A stretch of 37,900 nucleotides of DNA, from NCBI GenBank assembly GCA_013997645.1, contig PNKB01000030.1:1-37900 (forward strand), read 5' to 3'. Below the pieces are notes generated by a model. The model ran no database searches. It had not been told where the DNA came from and was given only the letters and a program-made list of their open reading frames with translations. The position numbers were made by a program, and so were the translations under genes. How positions within the stretch are numbered: position 1 is the first letter of the stretch; every line of letters begins with the position of its first letter. Of this stretch, positions 1 through 8,700 are shown one piece after another. Source of the stretch: Cyanobacteria bacterium PR.3.49 (GTDB lineage: Bacteria > Cyanobacteriota > Vampirovibrionia > Obscuribacterales > Obscuribacteraceae).

Positions 1-3
1 AAG

Positions 4-40
4 AATGTCACCGCAGAGCAATCTGGGTGACATTTTTGTT
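4..40 (+). terminator. Rho-independent terminator of an upstream gene
   Basis: A perfect 9-bp stem (AATGTCACC at 4-12 with GGTGACATT at 26-34) is followed directly by a T-rich tract (33-40). The T tract lies on the plus-strand 3' side, so it should end a plus-strand transcript entering from the left of the window. It sits just before the ribosome binding site of the first gene, so that gene either has its own weak promoter or depends on read-through. Confidence 0.75.
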
Positions 41-51
41 TTGGAGGCGCG

Positions 52-939
52 ATGGAAGTTGGCGTTGTCGGCCTCGGTAGCATGGGATTTGCGATGGCAT
101 CGCATATTTTGGCTGCTGGGCACGAATTGACCGTTTACAACAGGACCGAGGAGAAGGCTCATCCATTAATGGAAGAGGGCGCGACGTTTTCCCACGATCC
201 ATCCGGCGCCGCGCAAGGCGATGTGGTGATTACCATGTTGTCAGACGATTTTGCTGTCGAGAGCGTGGTGTTTGGCAACGGCGAGCAGGAAGGTTTTCTT
301 GCGCACCAATCACCCAACTGCATTCATGTGTCGATGAGCACGATTGGTGTTGGCTTGGTGAAGCGCATGCAAAGCGCTTCGGAGGATCAGCATAAGTCTT
401 TCATTAGTGCGCCGGTGATGGGGCGTCCTGATGTTGCAAAACGCGGCGAGCTGGTTGTGATGGCATCGGGTGATAAAGCACTGATTGAAAAGTGTCAGCC
501 GGTTTTCGATGCCATTGGTCGCGTAACTCACAATGTTGGCGATTGCCCAACTCAAGCTGCAGTCGTCAAGCTGGCAGCCAACTTTATGCTCAGCTCAATG
601 ATTGAAACTCTTGGTGAGGCATTTGCCTTGGTTCGCAAAAATGGTGCAGACCATCACAAGTTTTTAGAAATCATGGCAAAAGATTTTTTCAAGTCGCCAA
701 TCTATGAAAAATATGGAGCGATTATCGCGAACGAACGATTTGGAGGTAGTGCTTTCACCGTCAGTCTTCAGGAGAAAGACACACGGCTTGCAGTTGCAGC
801 AGCTATCGAATCGAAAGTGCCAATGCCAATTCTATTTGCAGTCGAGAATGCCTTTCTAAGTTCTATCGGTCAAGGCAAAGGCGATATGGACCCCTGCGCA
901 ATTGCGCAGCTAGCAGCTGAAAATGCTGGTCTTAGTTGA
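52..939 (+). CDS. NAD(P)-dependent beta-hydroxyacid dehydrogenase family oxidoreductase
   Basis: This 295-residue protein looks like the 3-hydroxyisobutyrate dehydrogenase / 6-phosphogluconate dehydrogenase-like family, which oxidises or reduces small beta-hydroxyacids or aldehydes with NAD(P) in the cytoplasm. The N-terminus has the Rossmann dinucleotide motif GLGSMG (residues 7-12). Residues 118-124 (ISAPVMG) match the usual 'D/S-APVSGG' substrate-loop position. K173 with N177 (KLAANF) matches the conserved catalytic Lys and following Asn of the family. Length is typical. The ATG at 52 follows a clear GGAGG Shine-Dalgarno. The gene converges on the next one with a gap of only 5 bases. The substrate cannot be told from sequence; a glyoxylate/succinic semialdehyde reductase or an imine reductase are alternatives. 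Confidence 0.85.
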   Translation: MEVGVVGLGSMGFAMASHILAAGHELTVYNRTEEKAHPLMEEGATFSHDPSGAAQGDVVITMLSDDFAVESVVFGNGEQEGFLAHQSPNCIHVSMSTIGVGLVKRMQSASEDQHKSFISAPVMGRPDVAKRGELVVMASGDKALIEKCQPVFDAIGRVTHNVGDCPTQAAVVKLAANFMLSSMIETLGEAFALVRKNGADHHKFLEIMAKDFFKSPIYEKYGAIIANERFGGSAFTVSLQEKDTRLAVAAAIESKVPMPILFAVENAFLSSIGQGKGDMDPCAIAQLAAENAGLS

Positions 940-944
940 TCAAC

Positions 945-2768
945 TTATTTCGCAGGCGAGTGTTTTTTTTCGTGCGAATCAGTTTTCTCTTTGGCAGAAT
1001 CGCTTGCCGGCGATGACGGCGCCATACCCTTTGCTTCAAAGTAAGGGTTAGGAATAATCGGACCCTTCTCCATGTTTTTGTCGCTCTTTTGCGTATCAAG
1101 TTCTTTGACAAGAACAGATGGAGTGACGATGCTCAATGCGTCTCCCTGTGACACAGTCGGCAATATCACAGGATAGGCAGCTGGATCATCACCAACCGCA
1201 ACGATATCGCGCATGGTGTTTAATCCCACTCCATCAAATGGAGTTAAGCGCGCGATGGTTTCGTTGCCTGTTTCAACATCGACTTTATAGACCAGCGATG
1301 CCGGCAATAGCGTGAAGCCTGAGCGTTTGCGCATTGAGCCCATCATGCCCATAAAGATGGACTTCGGATCTAGTGCGGCAGTGAAGAGATTTTGAACTCG
1401 TTTTACGACAATTACGTACTTCAGCCCTTCCTGCTTTCCTAACTCGCGCAACTTTTTGTACATCTCGTCTTTGCTGGTTGTCGTCTCGGATGTCACAAAG
1501 AGATTTGTTGTAGAGGCATTGCCATAACGTGCATGTCCATTGCTCTGTTTCACGTAGCGGCTGGGGGTTCGGGTGGAGCAAAATGTTTTGAGAATCCCTT
1601 TATCAATGAGAGTGAGCTTTTGAGGTTTTACTCCCTCGTGATCAATCTTCATCCCGCCGAACAGTTTCGTACCCTTATAGTCTGTTGCCGCCGGGTCATC
1701 TATCACTGAAAGAAACGACGGCAAAACGCGCTGTCCGACCTTTTCTTTTAACGGATTAGAACTTCCCATCATGGCACTGAATCCGCCACCAAGCGGTTCT
1801 ACCGGATTGCCAAAGTTTTGACCAATAGTTTGCGAGAAGAATTCACCCGAAGCTTCACCTTCGAAAAGGATGGGTCCGTTGTAGTCTTCAATTAGTGGAG
1901 TGGCAATTGCCTCGGTGAGACGAGTGGCCATCTCGCGAAGCTTCTTTTCCATCTCTGCTTGGGTAGGAAGTTCTTCTTCCGTCCGTCCAACAAAAACTTC
2001 TGCATCGCAAATTGTAGTACCGTCATCAGCTTTAGCAGATGCAGTCGAGATGATCACATACTCAGGTCTGCCTGAGAATGTTTTGGTGCCTTCGCTGTTG
2101 ATGAACCAGCGATTGAGCGTGTCGAGACCGAACATTACGAGTGATTGGTCCACTTTGGGATAGTCTTTGAAAACTCCGGAGAGTTGACGTGTGACCGTGC
2201 TCCATTTTTCGGCATCGCACTGAACTTTCACCGGTGTATCAATTGATACCACTGCTGGTTCCTTCGTGAAATCGGCCGGACGATCCTTTACCGTGTTCTG
2301 CTGCAGGAATGCTTTCTTTGCTTCCAGTTTTTCTATTGCACCTTTGTATGCATCATCAGTTTCACTCCAAACTGCCTGACGTAAGACCTTGTAATCATCA
2401 TCAATTGTGATGTCCTCGCCGCGCGACATTCGGCCGCCGAGCAGGGCGCCTAGGAAACCGCCGTCGCTAAACCTGGTGTTGTCCAGATCATAATCGCCAA
2501 CGCGCAGTTCTACATTTAGATCGCGATCTCTATCGATATTTTTCGATGAAACTGCACCGAAGGATGCAGCAATTCGCACCACGTCTTTTTCCTTCACGGA
2601 GTAAGCAATAAAATATGGTGCCTCGTGCCCTTTGATTTTTAGCGAGCTCATCGAACGATCCATCTCGTCTTTGAGCGCCTTGAAAATCACATCGTCTTGC
2701 GCAAATGCGCCCGTGTTGCATGTGAGGAGCAGAGCAAGTGGTGCTGCTAGTAGTTTTATTCTTCTCAT
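945..2768 (-). CDS. Exported TldE/PmbA-like protein lacking the HExxxH motif
   Basis: A 607-residue member of the TldD/PmbA (peptidase family U62) superfamily with a Sec signal peptide (about residues 1-23, ending AFA). It aligns by eye over its whole length with the upstream gene product. Where that protein has HETFGH, this one reads SQTIGQ (residues 312-317), and no counterpart of the C-terminal metal-ligand cysteine is visible. That is the known situation in TldE/PmbA, the non-catalytic half of the TldD/TldE protease, so I infer a non-catalytic partner. The start ATG overlaps the upstream stop as ATGA (2765-2768), and GGTGA precedes it, so the two are translationally coupled. E. coli TldD and PmbA are cytoplasmic and about 450-480 residues long; this one is longer and apparently exported. 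Confidence 0.8.
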   Translation of the reverse strand: MRRIKLLAAPLALLLTCNTGAFAQDDVIFKALKDEMDRSMSSLKIKGHEAPYFIAYSVKEKDVVRIAASFGAVSSKNIDRDRDLNVELRVGDYDLDNTRFSDGGFLGALLGGRMSRGEDITIDDDYKVLRQAVWSETDDAYKGAIEKLEAKKAFLQQNTVKDRPADFTKEPAVVSIDTPVKVQCDAEKWSTVTRQLSGVFKDYPKVDQSLVMFGLDTLNRWFINSEGTKTFSGRPEYVIISTASAKADDGTTICDAEVFVGRTEEELPTQAEMEKKLREMATRLTEAIATPLIEDYNGPILFEGEASGEFFSQTIGQNFGNPVEPLGGGFSAMMGSSNPLKEKVGQRVLPSFLSVIDDPAATDYKGTKLFGGMKIDHEGVKPQKLTLIDKGILKTFCSTRTPSRYVKQSNGHARYGNASTTNLFVTSETTTSKDEMYKKLRELGKQEGLKYVIVVKRVQNLFTAALDPKSIFMGMMGSMRKRSGFTLLPASLVYKVDVETGNETIARLTPFDGVGLNTMRDIVAVGDDPAAYPVILPTVSQGDALSIVTPSVLVKELDTQKSDKNMEKGPIIPNPYFEAKGMAPSSPASDSAKEKTDSHEKKHSPAK

Positions 2769-4636
2769 TTGCTTTCACCTTTGCCCTTTTCAGTTTCCGA
2801 ACTTGTTTTATCAGGTTCAGAAATCGGTGATGGGAGAAGCGGTGGTTTGTCTTGCGCTTTGTGCTGGCGCTCGACTTCGATGGTACCTACGAGCAAACTT
2901 GGTGATGTCGCCGATACTGGAACCCAACCTGATTCGGCACCACATGTTCCGTTGAACGTGTCGTCATCGTCAGCTCCGCACAGGATACGCTCCAGCGAGG
3001 CGAGCGGCGTTCCTACAAGATCTGCACCACGCATTAGTTCATCCGGTCTTCCGTCCGCATAGACTTTCCAGACGCGTAACGGCAGGAGTTTGTACACCTG
3101 CGGCATGACCGACTGTGTCATTGTGAAACCACCGGCGATTTCGTCAAAAATCAAACCATACGGTTTGCCTTGTTTTTTTACTTCCTCAATAAGCATTTCG
3201 CGCAGCTTCGGATACGGAACGCGTTTGGTGCTGTCGATGATGAGATTCGCTTGTCTGGCGACAGGGTCGCGCCCAGGCGAACAGCGTCCATGTCCATTTG
3301 ACGTTGCGAAATCTTTGATAGGCGATCGGCCCATCAAGAATGTTTTTAAAACACCTTTATCAACGAGCGTCACTTTCGCTCCCGGCACGCCTTCATCATC
3401 AAACTTATAGTGACCGTTGAGCGCCTTGGCACCAAATCGTACACGCGTCGGATCGTCGCTCACCGTCACGAATTCCGGCATGATCTGTTGACCGACTTTC
3501 TTGGCAAAGGTTCTGCCTTCGTCTTCACTCTTTTGCCTATGTCCTTCGATTCGATGCCCGAATGTTTCATGGAAGAAGACGCCCGATGCTTTTGCTCTTA
3601 AAATTGCCGGTCCTACATATGGTTCGGCAACAGGTGCCGTACGCAGCGCGACAAGATCCTTCGCAACATCGGTGACCAGTTTTTCCAATGCCGGTTCATC
3701 AGGAACATCGGTGAGTGTTGGGGCTTCGATGCCATCGTATAATGCAAGTCGCATACCATCTGCAGCCACTGTTTTCGCCGTTGTGAAAACGCGGTATTGA
3801 ATGCGTTCGTCCTGAATTTCAGTTCCTTCGCTCGTCACTAAGTATCGAGTTGTTTTTGTTGCTGTAAACGCAACATCCGAATCTTCGATGCCCGGATAAT
3901 TGCGATAAATTTTGGACAATTTTCTGATGCGGTTTTCCCACATCGCTTTATCGACTCCAAGTGATTCGCTCACTTTGAATTCTTTCTGCGGCGCCTCAAG
4001 CGAAAAATCTGCAGAAGCATCTTCTTCCTCGACTTTCACATCCTTGTTGGCGAGCACCATCATGTATTTTTTCTGTGCTGATTTGAATTCCTGATCGGTC
4101 TGCGCCCACAGCGCAACCCGCAAGGCATCTTCGTTATCTTCCATGGGGGTGAATTTAAGTCCGCCGCCGCCGCCGAAAATTGAACTGGGAATGTCGAAGC
4201 CGCCACCGCGGACCGGATGACTGCTATCTCTTTCCGGGGAGCCGACTCGCAAATCTATGTCGATAATGCGACTTTTTCTAGGTCTGTTGGCAGAAAGCAA
4301 ACCACCGAAGGTGCCCTTGATATCGACCGTCTCAGTGTCATAGATTCGATACGCCAGATAGTAAAGAGGCGCAGAACCAGCGTTTTTTAGCTTGCTGAAG
4401 GAACGATCGAGTTCCTTTTTCATAGCTTTCAACACGATGTGGTTGTCTGCCAAAGCTTTGCCGGTGTGCTTTCCTGTCGAGTGCTTTGGATTTGGCTTCG
4501 CCTTTGAATCGGCAGATTTCGGCGGTGATTGGCTCTTTGAAGCTTTTTGGGGGGCCCCTAGGACATTCGGGCTGATGGAAACTGCCAGTGCCAGTGCTAA
4601 AAACAGGCAATTTCGCGCACGATTGGTCGCTCTCAT
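2765..4636 (-). CDS. Exported TldD-like zinc metalloprotease
   Basis: A 623-residue TldD-family (U62) metallopeptidase. The zinc-binding HExxxH motif is present as HETFGH at residues 356-361. A C-terminal GTCG (C565) followed by a VPV segment matches the cysteine metal ligand and end region of TldD. Residues 1-28 form a signal peptide (hydrophobic LFLALALAVS, cleavage near VLG-AP). They are followed by a low-complexity Lys/Ser/Pro linker (about 30-62), so the enzyme should act outside the cytoplasm. An extra N-terminal region of about 100 residues precedes the classic TldD core. It is first in a coupled operon with the inactive paralogue downstream. GAGGA lies 5 bases before the ATG. Substrates are unknown; TldD/TldE of E. 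coli processes microcin B17 and CcdA. Confidence 0.85.
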   Translation of the reverse strand: MRATNRARNCLFLALALAVSISPNVLGAPQKASKSQSPPKSADSKAKPNPKHSTGKHTGKALADNHIVLKAMKKELDRSFSKLKNAGSAPLYYLAYRIYDTETVDIKGTFGGLLSANRPRKSRIIDIDLRVGSPERDSSHPVRGGGFDIPSSIFGGGGGLKFTPMEDNEDALRVALWAQTDQEFKSAQKKYMMVLANKDVKVEEEDASADFSLEAPQKEFKVSESLGVDKAMWENRIRKLSKIYRNYPGIEDSDVAFTATKTTRYLVTSEGTEIQDERIQYRVFTTAKTVAADGMRLALYDGIEAPTLTDVPDEPALEKLVTDVAKDLVALRTAPVAEPYVGPAILRAKASGVFFHETFGHRIEGHRQKSEDEGRTFAKKVGQQIMPEFVTVSDDPTRVRFGAKALNGHYKFDDEGVPGAKVTLVDKGVLKTFLMGRSPIKDFATSNGHGRCSPGRDPVARQANLIIDSTKRVPYPKLREMLIEEVKKQGKPYGLIFDEIAGGFTMTQSVMPQVYKLLPLRVWKVYADGRPDELMRGADLVGTPLASLERILCGADDDDTFNGTCGAESGWVPVSATSPSLLVGTIEVERQHKAQDKPPLLPSPISEPDKTSSETEKGKGESK

Positions 4637-4669
4637 GAAATCCTCGGTTTAGTTCTCTAAATAGATAGC

Positions 4670-4688
4670 TACCACTAATAAGGTGGTA
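4670..4688. promoter_or_regulatory. Inverted repeat between divergent genes
   Basis: TACCAC (4670-4675) and GTGGTA (4683-4688) form a 6-bp inverted repeat around a 7-base centre. It lies in the 118-base gap between the divergent TldD-like and FAD monooxygenase genes. The location fits an operator controlling one or both genes; no T tract follows, so a terminator is unlikely. The bound protein is unknown. Confidence 0.35.
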
Positions 4689-4754
4689 AGAAACCCTGTT
4701 TGAAACCTATCACATGGTATGAATTAATGCTTGGGTGGGTACGGGATTTCGGTT

Positions 4755-5897
4755 ATGGCACGCACAGCAATTGTCATTGGCTCCGGCATCGGCGGTCTGT
4801 CGGCAGCGATTGCCTTGTCGAAGGTCGGCGTCAAAGTTGAAGTATATGAGCGGACATCGGAGCTGAAAGAAGTCGGCGCCGGAATCATGCTCTATCCCAA
4901 TGCGATAACAGCTTTGCGCAAACTTGATGTCTATGATGCTGTCGCGCGCGCAGGAAGTTTTGGACATCACGGAAAATATCTGACCTGGGACGGAAAAGTT
5001 CTGGTCGAGTTGAACTTCGAAACTGTGGGGCTGGCAGGCGAGTCAATCGGAATTCACAGAGCAGATTTGCAAGATGCGCTTGCTGATCACTTTGGACGCG
5101 ACAGAATTCATTTAGGCAAGTCATTGGTCGGCTTTGAGCAAAACGGACGGATTCAGGCGAAGTTTGCCGATGGTTCGACCGCAGCGGCTGATTTTCTAAT
5201 TGGTGCGGATGGCTTGCACTCTGCAGTTCGCCAACAATTGGTAAATGACGGGGAGCCACGGTTTTCAAACTGCTTTGCCTGGCGTGGAATCGCCCATGGA
5301 GAATTTGTAGATTTGCCGCAAGAAAGTGGCTTCATCGCTTTCGGAAAAGGTCTTCAATTCGGTGGCATGGCAGTTGGAAACAATAAATATTACTGGTTTG
5401 GTGCCGTTGCAGACAAACGTGGTGCTCGCGGCAGAACTACCAAAATGGATGTGCTCGACCTCTTCGGAAAGTGGGCTGCGCCAATGCCTCAACTCGTTGA
5501 GGCTACACCCGATGATGAAATACTAACTCATGATCTGAAAGATCGCGACCCGATTTCGACCTGGGGAAAAGGCGCGATGACCTTGCTCGGCGATGCAGCT
5601 CACCCGATGGTGCCATTTATGGGACAGGGTGGCTGCCAGGCTTTGGAGGATAGTATCGCTCTTGGTGCAGCCATGAAGGAGGCACCAAATGTGGAGGCGG
5701 GCTTGCGTAAGTATGAATCTATGCGAAAAGCTCGCACTGCTGAATTTGTAAAACAATCCCGTAAGGCACAAAGCTCATCTATGACTTCATCGCCGATTAT
5801 ATGTGGGCTACGCGACTTTATTCTGCCTAAGCTGCCGGTCAATCTTTTGTTCCAAACTTTCCATACACTGAACAGTTACGAGCAGCCTGATCTTTAG
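4755..5897 (+). CDS. FAD-dependent monooxygenase (salicylate hydroxylase / zeaxanthin epoxidase type)
   Basis: A 380-residue class A flavoprotein monooxygenase, which uses FAD, NAD(P)H and O2 to hydroxylate or epoxidise an organic substrate. The FAD-binding GSGIGG motif is at the extreme N-terminus (residues 9-14). The DG motif (GADGLHSAVR) is about residue 155. The GD motif (LLGDAAHPMVPFMGQGG) is about residue 278, with the downstream LEDS typical of the family. I chose the ATG at 4755; the frame is open to a TTG at 4731, which would add eight residues before the Rossmann strand. No good Shine-Dalgarno is seen for either start. It is divergent from the TldD-like gene and converges on the TPR gene with a 7-base gap. 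The substrate is unknown. Confidence 0.85.
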   Translation: MARTAIVIGSGIGGLSAAIALSKVGVKVEVYERTSELKEVGAGIMLYPNAITALRKLDVYDAVARAGSFGHHGKYLTWDGKVLVELNFETVGLAGESIGIHRADLQDALADHFGRDRIHLGKSLVGFEQNGRIQAKFADGSTAAADFLIGADGLHSAVRQQLVNDGEPRFSNCFAWRGIAHGEFVDLPQESGFIAFGKGLQFGGMAVGNNKYYWFGAVADKRGARGRTTKMDVLDLFGKWAAPMPQLVEATPDDEILTHDLKDRDPISTWGKGAMTLLGDAAHPMVPFMGQGGCQALEDSIALGAAMKEAPNVEAGLRKYESMRKARTAEFVKQSRKAQSSSMTSSPIICGLRDFILPKLPVNLLFQTFHTLNSYEQPDL

Positions 5898-5904
5898 CGC
5901 TGAG

Positions 5905-7017
5905 CTACTTCACTTTGTTGATCGTTTTTGGAACATATCCCAGCTCAAGTGCTTTCTTTCTGTCCGCCGCTGCTTCTTTCATTTTGCCCATCTTTTCATA
6001 GACAAGCGAACGAGCAAAATAACTGCTGTCCGGTGATTCTGCGTCATTTTCTATTGCTTTCGTATAGTCTGCAGCTGCCAGCGCGTATTCTTTGAGCGCT
6101 GCGTGACAGTCACCTCGCAGCTTATACGCTTCTTCCTGGGTTGCGTCCATTTTGAGAATCACATCATAGTCTGAGATTGCTTTTCGAAATTCAGACGCTT
6201 TCAGGTAATAACTTGCTCTCTTAAAATACAAATCGTCAGTTGTAACTCGCAAGTTTTTGAATTGCAATTTTTTATTGATTAATTCAGAGATGTCTGCTGC
6301 GGCTTGGCGATATTGCCCTGCTGCTGCCTTTATTTCAGAGCGACTTAAATACAATGTGATCGGTGGGTTTGGATGTATACGTATCAATTCATTGTAATCA
6401 GCGATGGCTTCTGGGAAATTGGACAATCCTACATGCGAGTGCGCTCTGTGCGCCAAATAAAAAATTCTCTGCTCCTGCGATAGAGGCTTTTTGAGAATAG
6501 GCGAAACAAGCGCTTCTGCTTCCTTGAATTTCCGCTGATCGACCAAAGATTGAACGGCTAACTCAGGATGTACTTTTGGAAAATCAGTCGCTATCTGTTG
6601 AGCGTGTTTGTTTTGTGGAAGTCTTTTGGCAATTGCGATCAAATCGGTTCGAGCTCGTGTATTGCCCGGTGAAAGTTCGAGAACTTTCTCGCAATCCGCA
6701 AGGGCCTCTCTGAATTGTCCGAGCTTTATGAAGCTGGCGTAGCGCCAACTGTAATAATCCCAGCGGGGATTCTTGTTCAGTTTAATTCCGCGGGTCAAAT
6801 CAGCTACCGCATCTTTATACCGCATTAGTTGGTAGTTGCATTCGCCGCGCTGTTTATAGAGTCCACTGGCCTGTGGGTATTGCTTGATGCGATTGTTTAA
6901 TGCGATAAGTGCTTCGTCAAACCGACGCTGGTTCATCAGCTCGAAAGTATTTGGTTCCGCCAAACACGGAGCCTGCGCGACTACAAAAAAAGTAAGACCA
7001 AGCAGAATCCTTTTCAA
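5905..7017 (-). CDS. Exported tetratricopeptide repeat protein
   Basis: A 370-residue protein made almost wholly of TPR-type helical pairs. Recurring patterns such as 'A-ADY-KAI' and 'LG-F-EAIADYNELI' are seen from about residue 28 to 360. An N-terminal signal peptide (residues 1-20, ending CLA) predicts export. Its start is a TTG whose last two bases are the first two of the upstream gene's TGA stop (TTGA, 7014-7017), so translation is probably coupled. Choosing this TTG gives a complete signal peptide, which supports it. TPR proteins act as scaffolds; no enzymatic domain is visible. It is the second gene of a two-gene operon with the helical protein upstream. Confidence 0.8.
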   Translation of the reverse strand: MKRILLGLTFFVVAQAPCLAEPNTFELMNQRRFDEALIALNNRIKQYPQASGLYKQRGECNYQLMRYKDAVADLTRGIKLNKNPRWDYYSWRYASFIKLGQFREALADCEKVLELSPGNTRARTDLIAIAKRLPQNKHAQQIATDFPKVHPELAVQSLVDQRKFKEAEALVSPILKKPLSQEQRIFYLAHRAHSHVGLSNFPEAIADYNELIRIHPNPPITLYLSRSEIKAAAGQYRQAAADISELINKKLQFKNLRVTTDDLYFKRASYYLKASEFRKAISDYDVILKMDATQEEAYKLRGDCHAALKEYALAAADYTKAIENDAESPDSSYFARSLVYEKMGKMKEAAADRKKALELGYVPKTINKVK

Positions 7018-8528
7018 TGTTGTTTCACTAGTTTTGTTAGTTCTTCGAATACTGCCATTTCGTGTTTTTCGGGTTTGATAGCGAGCCAGTCCTTAGCATG
7101 TGCAAGAAGTTTGATGCTGGCAGGGTTTAAACGGAGGCTTTCGATGATTAAATTGCCAATGTTTGTATGCGCAGAGTAGTCCCAGCGTTTTATCAATCTC
7201 CCTTTATCCAAAGCTTTGGTTGCGAGCTTCAGAAATCCGTCCTTATCCATCGAAATGCTCTTGCTGCTCAGCAAAACTTCGAGAGAAATCTGGTAATGAT
7301 TCAGATGGTTTAAAAGAGTCGAAAATTCAGCAGCTCTTTCTGTGCTATGAAAACCATGGAGCGCCTTCTCAATTTGAGCGCGAGATTCATGATGATTTTC
7401 CAGCCAATCATCAATTGTGGTTTCGTCGATTTTTTCGTTCTGGGACGTAGAGTCACCTTGTTCGAGAAAATCATCTTTGTAAATGTAGGTGCCGTGGATT
7501 GTTTTAAAGGCATTCTTCGCGGTTCTATCGAGTGCACTTTGCGCATACTTTTTCAGCTTGTGTTTTGCGTTTTTCCTTGTCCAGTCTGTAATGTATTCCT
7601 TAGCCTCGTCGTTTAGAGGGCACCAGGCGTTATCGAACATGCGAACCATCACCTCAAATCGGCTATCGTTCTGAGCGCCTTTTATGTACCATTGCCAGAG
7701 CCTGGCAGCGTTGCACTCACTTGGTTCGATAAAAATAGGTATTTTTATGCGTTTCGCAGCAAGATTGGTAGATCTATTCGCTGCAATCCAGTCACAGGCA
7801 AACTCAAGAAAGTCAATTTGCTCGTCACCATTCAGTAATGTAAAGAACGGTCGAACTGCATCTTTGTTCCTTTCGTCTGAAAGGAACAAATTGATGTGCT
7901 TCATGTTCGCCGTTAGATCGCTTGTGACCATAGCGCGTGCCACCATCTCTTTTAGATATGGATTTTCATCGCTTTCAATTACCTTTGCACCGAGTTCGTA
8001 GGAGTCCTTGTCGCCGCGATGTTCTATTAGCGGAACCAATAAAAACAAATCAAATGTTTGTTTTAGCGTTTCCTTCGCTATCTTGACGAGATTCTGATCC
8101 GGGTTAAGGCGTAAGAGCTCTTTAAGCACTGAGTTTATTGCCACGCTACCCGGTGTAGCATTCATTAGCCATTTCATTGCACCAGGCTCAATGGCCCTAT
8201 GCCGAAAGCAGCGTAGAAGCCCACCCCAGATGTATCCGGCATCAGGGCGCGCTACGTTTTCGTTTAAAAATTCTATCAAAAAATCAAAATGCTCAATATT
8301 TTTGAGCTCTTGCAAATTGTATTCGAGCAATTCCCCATCAACATCTTTGAGACGAGATTTGAACCATTCTGCTTCAGTCAAAACTAGTGAATGAAAGAAC
8401 ACTTTTGAGAACACTTTGTTCGCAGATTTGTTTGTCGGCTTCTTCGTCTTCAACCACGCGATAGCAGTGGCGACATTTTCGTCGCTGAGATTTTCTTCGA
8501 GAAGCGAGAGAAGCTCTTTTGCCTTCAT
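7014..8528 (-). CDS. Unrecognised alpha-helical (HEAT/TPR-like) protein
   Basis: A 504-residue protein that I do not recognise. It has no signal peptide or membrane segment, is rich in Leu, Lys, Glu and Asn, and reads as successive amphipathic helices. Examples are the segments around residues 60-100, 120-190 and 410-500, which suggests an alpha-solenoid of the HEAT or TPR kind. A charged, poorly structured stretch near residues 355-385 (rich in Gln, Ser, Asp, Glu) may link two solenoid parts. It is the first gene of a coupled pair with an exported TPR protein (TTGA overlap at 7014-7017). ATG at 8528 has only a weak AGG upstream. No function is proposed. Confidence 0.7.
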   Translation of the reverse strand: MKAKELLSLLEENLSDENVATAIAWLKTKKPTNKSANKVFSKVFFHSLVLTEAEWFKSRLKDVDGELLEYNLQELKNIEHFDFLIEFLNENVARPDAGYIWGGLLRCFRHRAIEPGAMKWLMNATPGSVAINSVLKELLRLNPDQNLVKIAKETLKQTFDLFLLVPLIEHRGDKDSYELGAKVIESDENPYLKEMVARAMVTSDLTANMKHINLFLSDERNKDAVRPFFTLLNGDEQIDFLEFACDWIAANRSTNLAAKRIKIPIFIEPSECNAARLWQWYIKGAQNDSRFEVMVRMFDNAWCPLNDEAKEYITDWTRKNAKHKLKKYAQSALDRTAKNAFKTIHGTYIYKDDFLEQGDSTSQNEKIDETTIDDWLENHHESRAQIEKALHGFHSTERAAEFSTLLNHLNHYQISLEVLLSSKSISMDKDGFLKLATKALDKGRLIKRWDYSAHTNIGNLIIESLRLNPASIKLLAHAKDWLAIKPEKHEMAVFEELTKLVKQH

Positions 8529-8615
8529 GCTGCCTGAACTTGAATTCCGAACTTGGTTGAGCTTGCGGCGGACTGCAAACCGCTTAATGCCATTATCCTA
8601 ACAGGTCCGTAGGTT

Positions 8616-8648
8616 AGCTAAGAGGCTCAAAGTGGTAAACTCTTAGCT
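8616..8648. promoter_or_regulatory. 9-bp inverted repeat in a divergent intergenic region
   Basis: AGCTAAGAG (8616-8624) and CTCTTAGCT (8640-8648) are perfect reverse complements separated by 15 bases. They lie between the divergent helical-protein gene and the TPR-hydrolase gene. A smaller repeat, TGAGA-4-TCTCA, follows at 8661-8674. These could be operator sites or a hairpin in the plus-strand leader. No T tract follows. Confidence 0.4.
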
Positions 8649-8700
8649 TCTTGCTCGTTTTGAGAGTTTTCTCAATGTAGTGGCTTGCGGGACCTCGGAT

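Noticed and set aside
3912-4094. Small plus-strand ORF within the TldD-like gene
   Set aside because: It is antisense to conserved TldD-family coding sequence, with no ribosome site.
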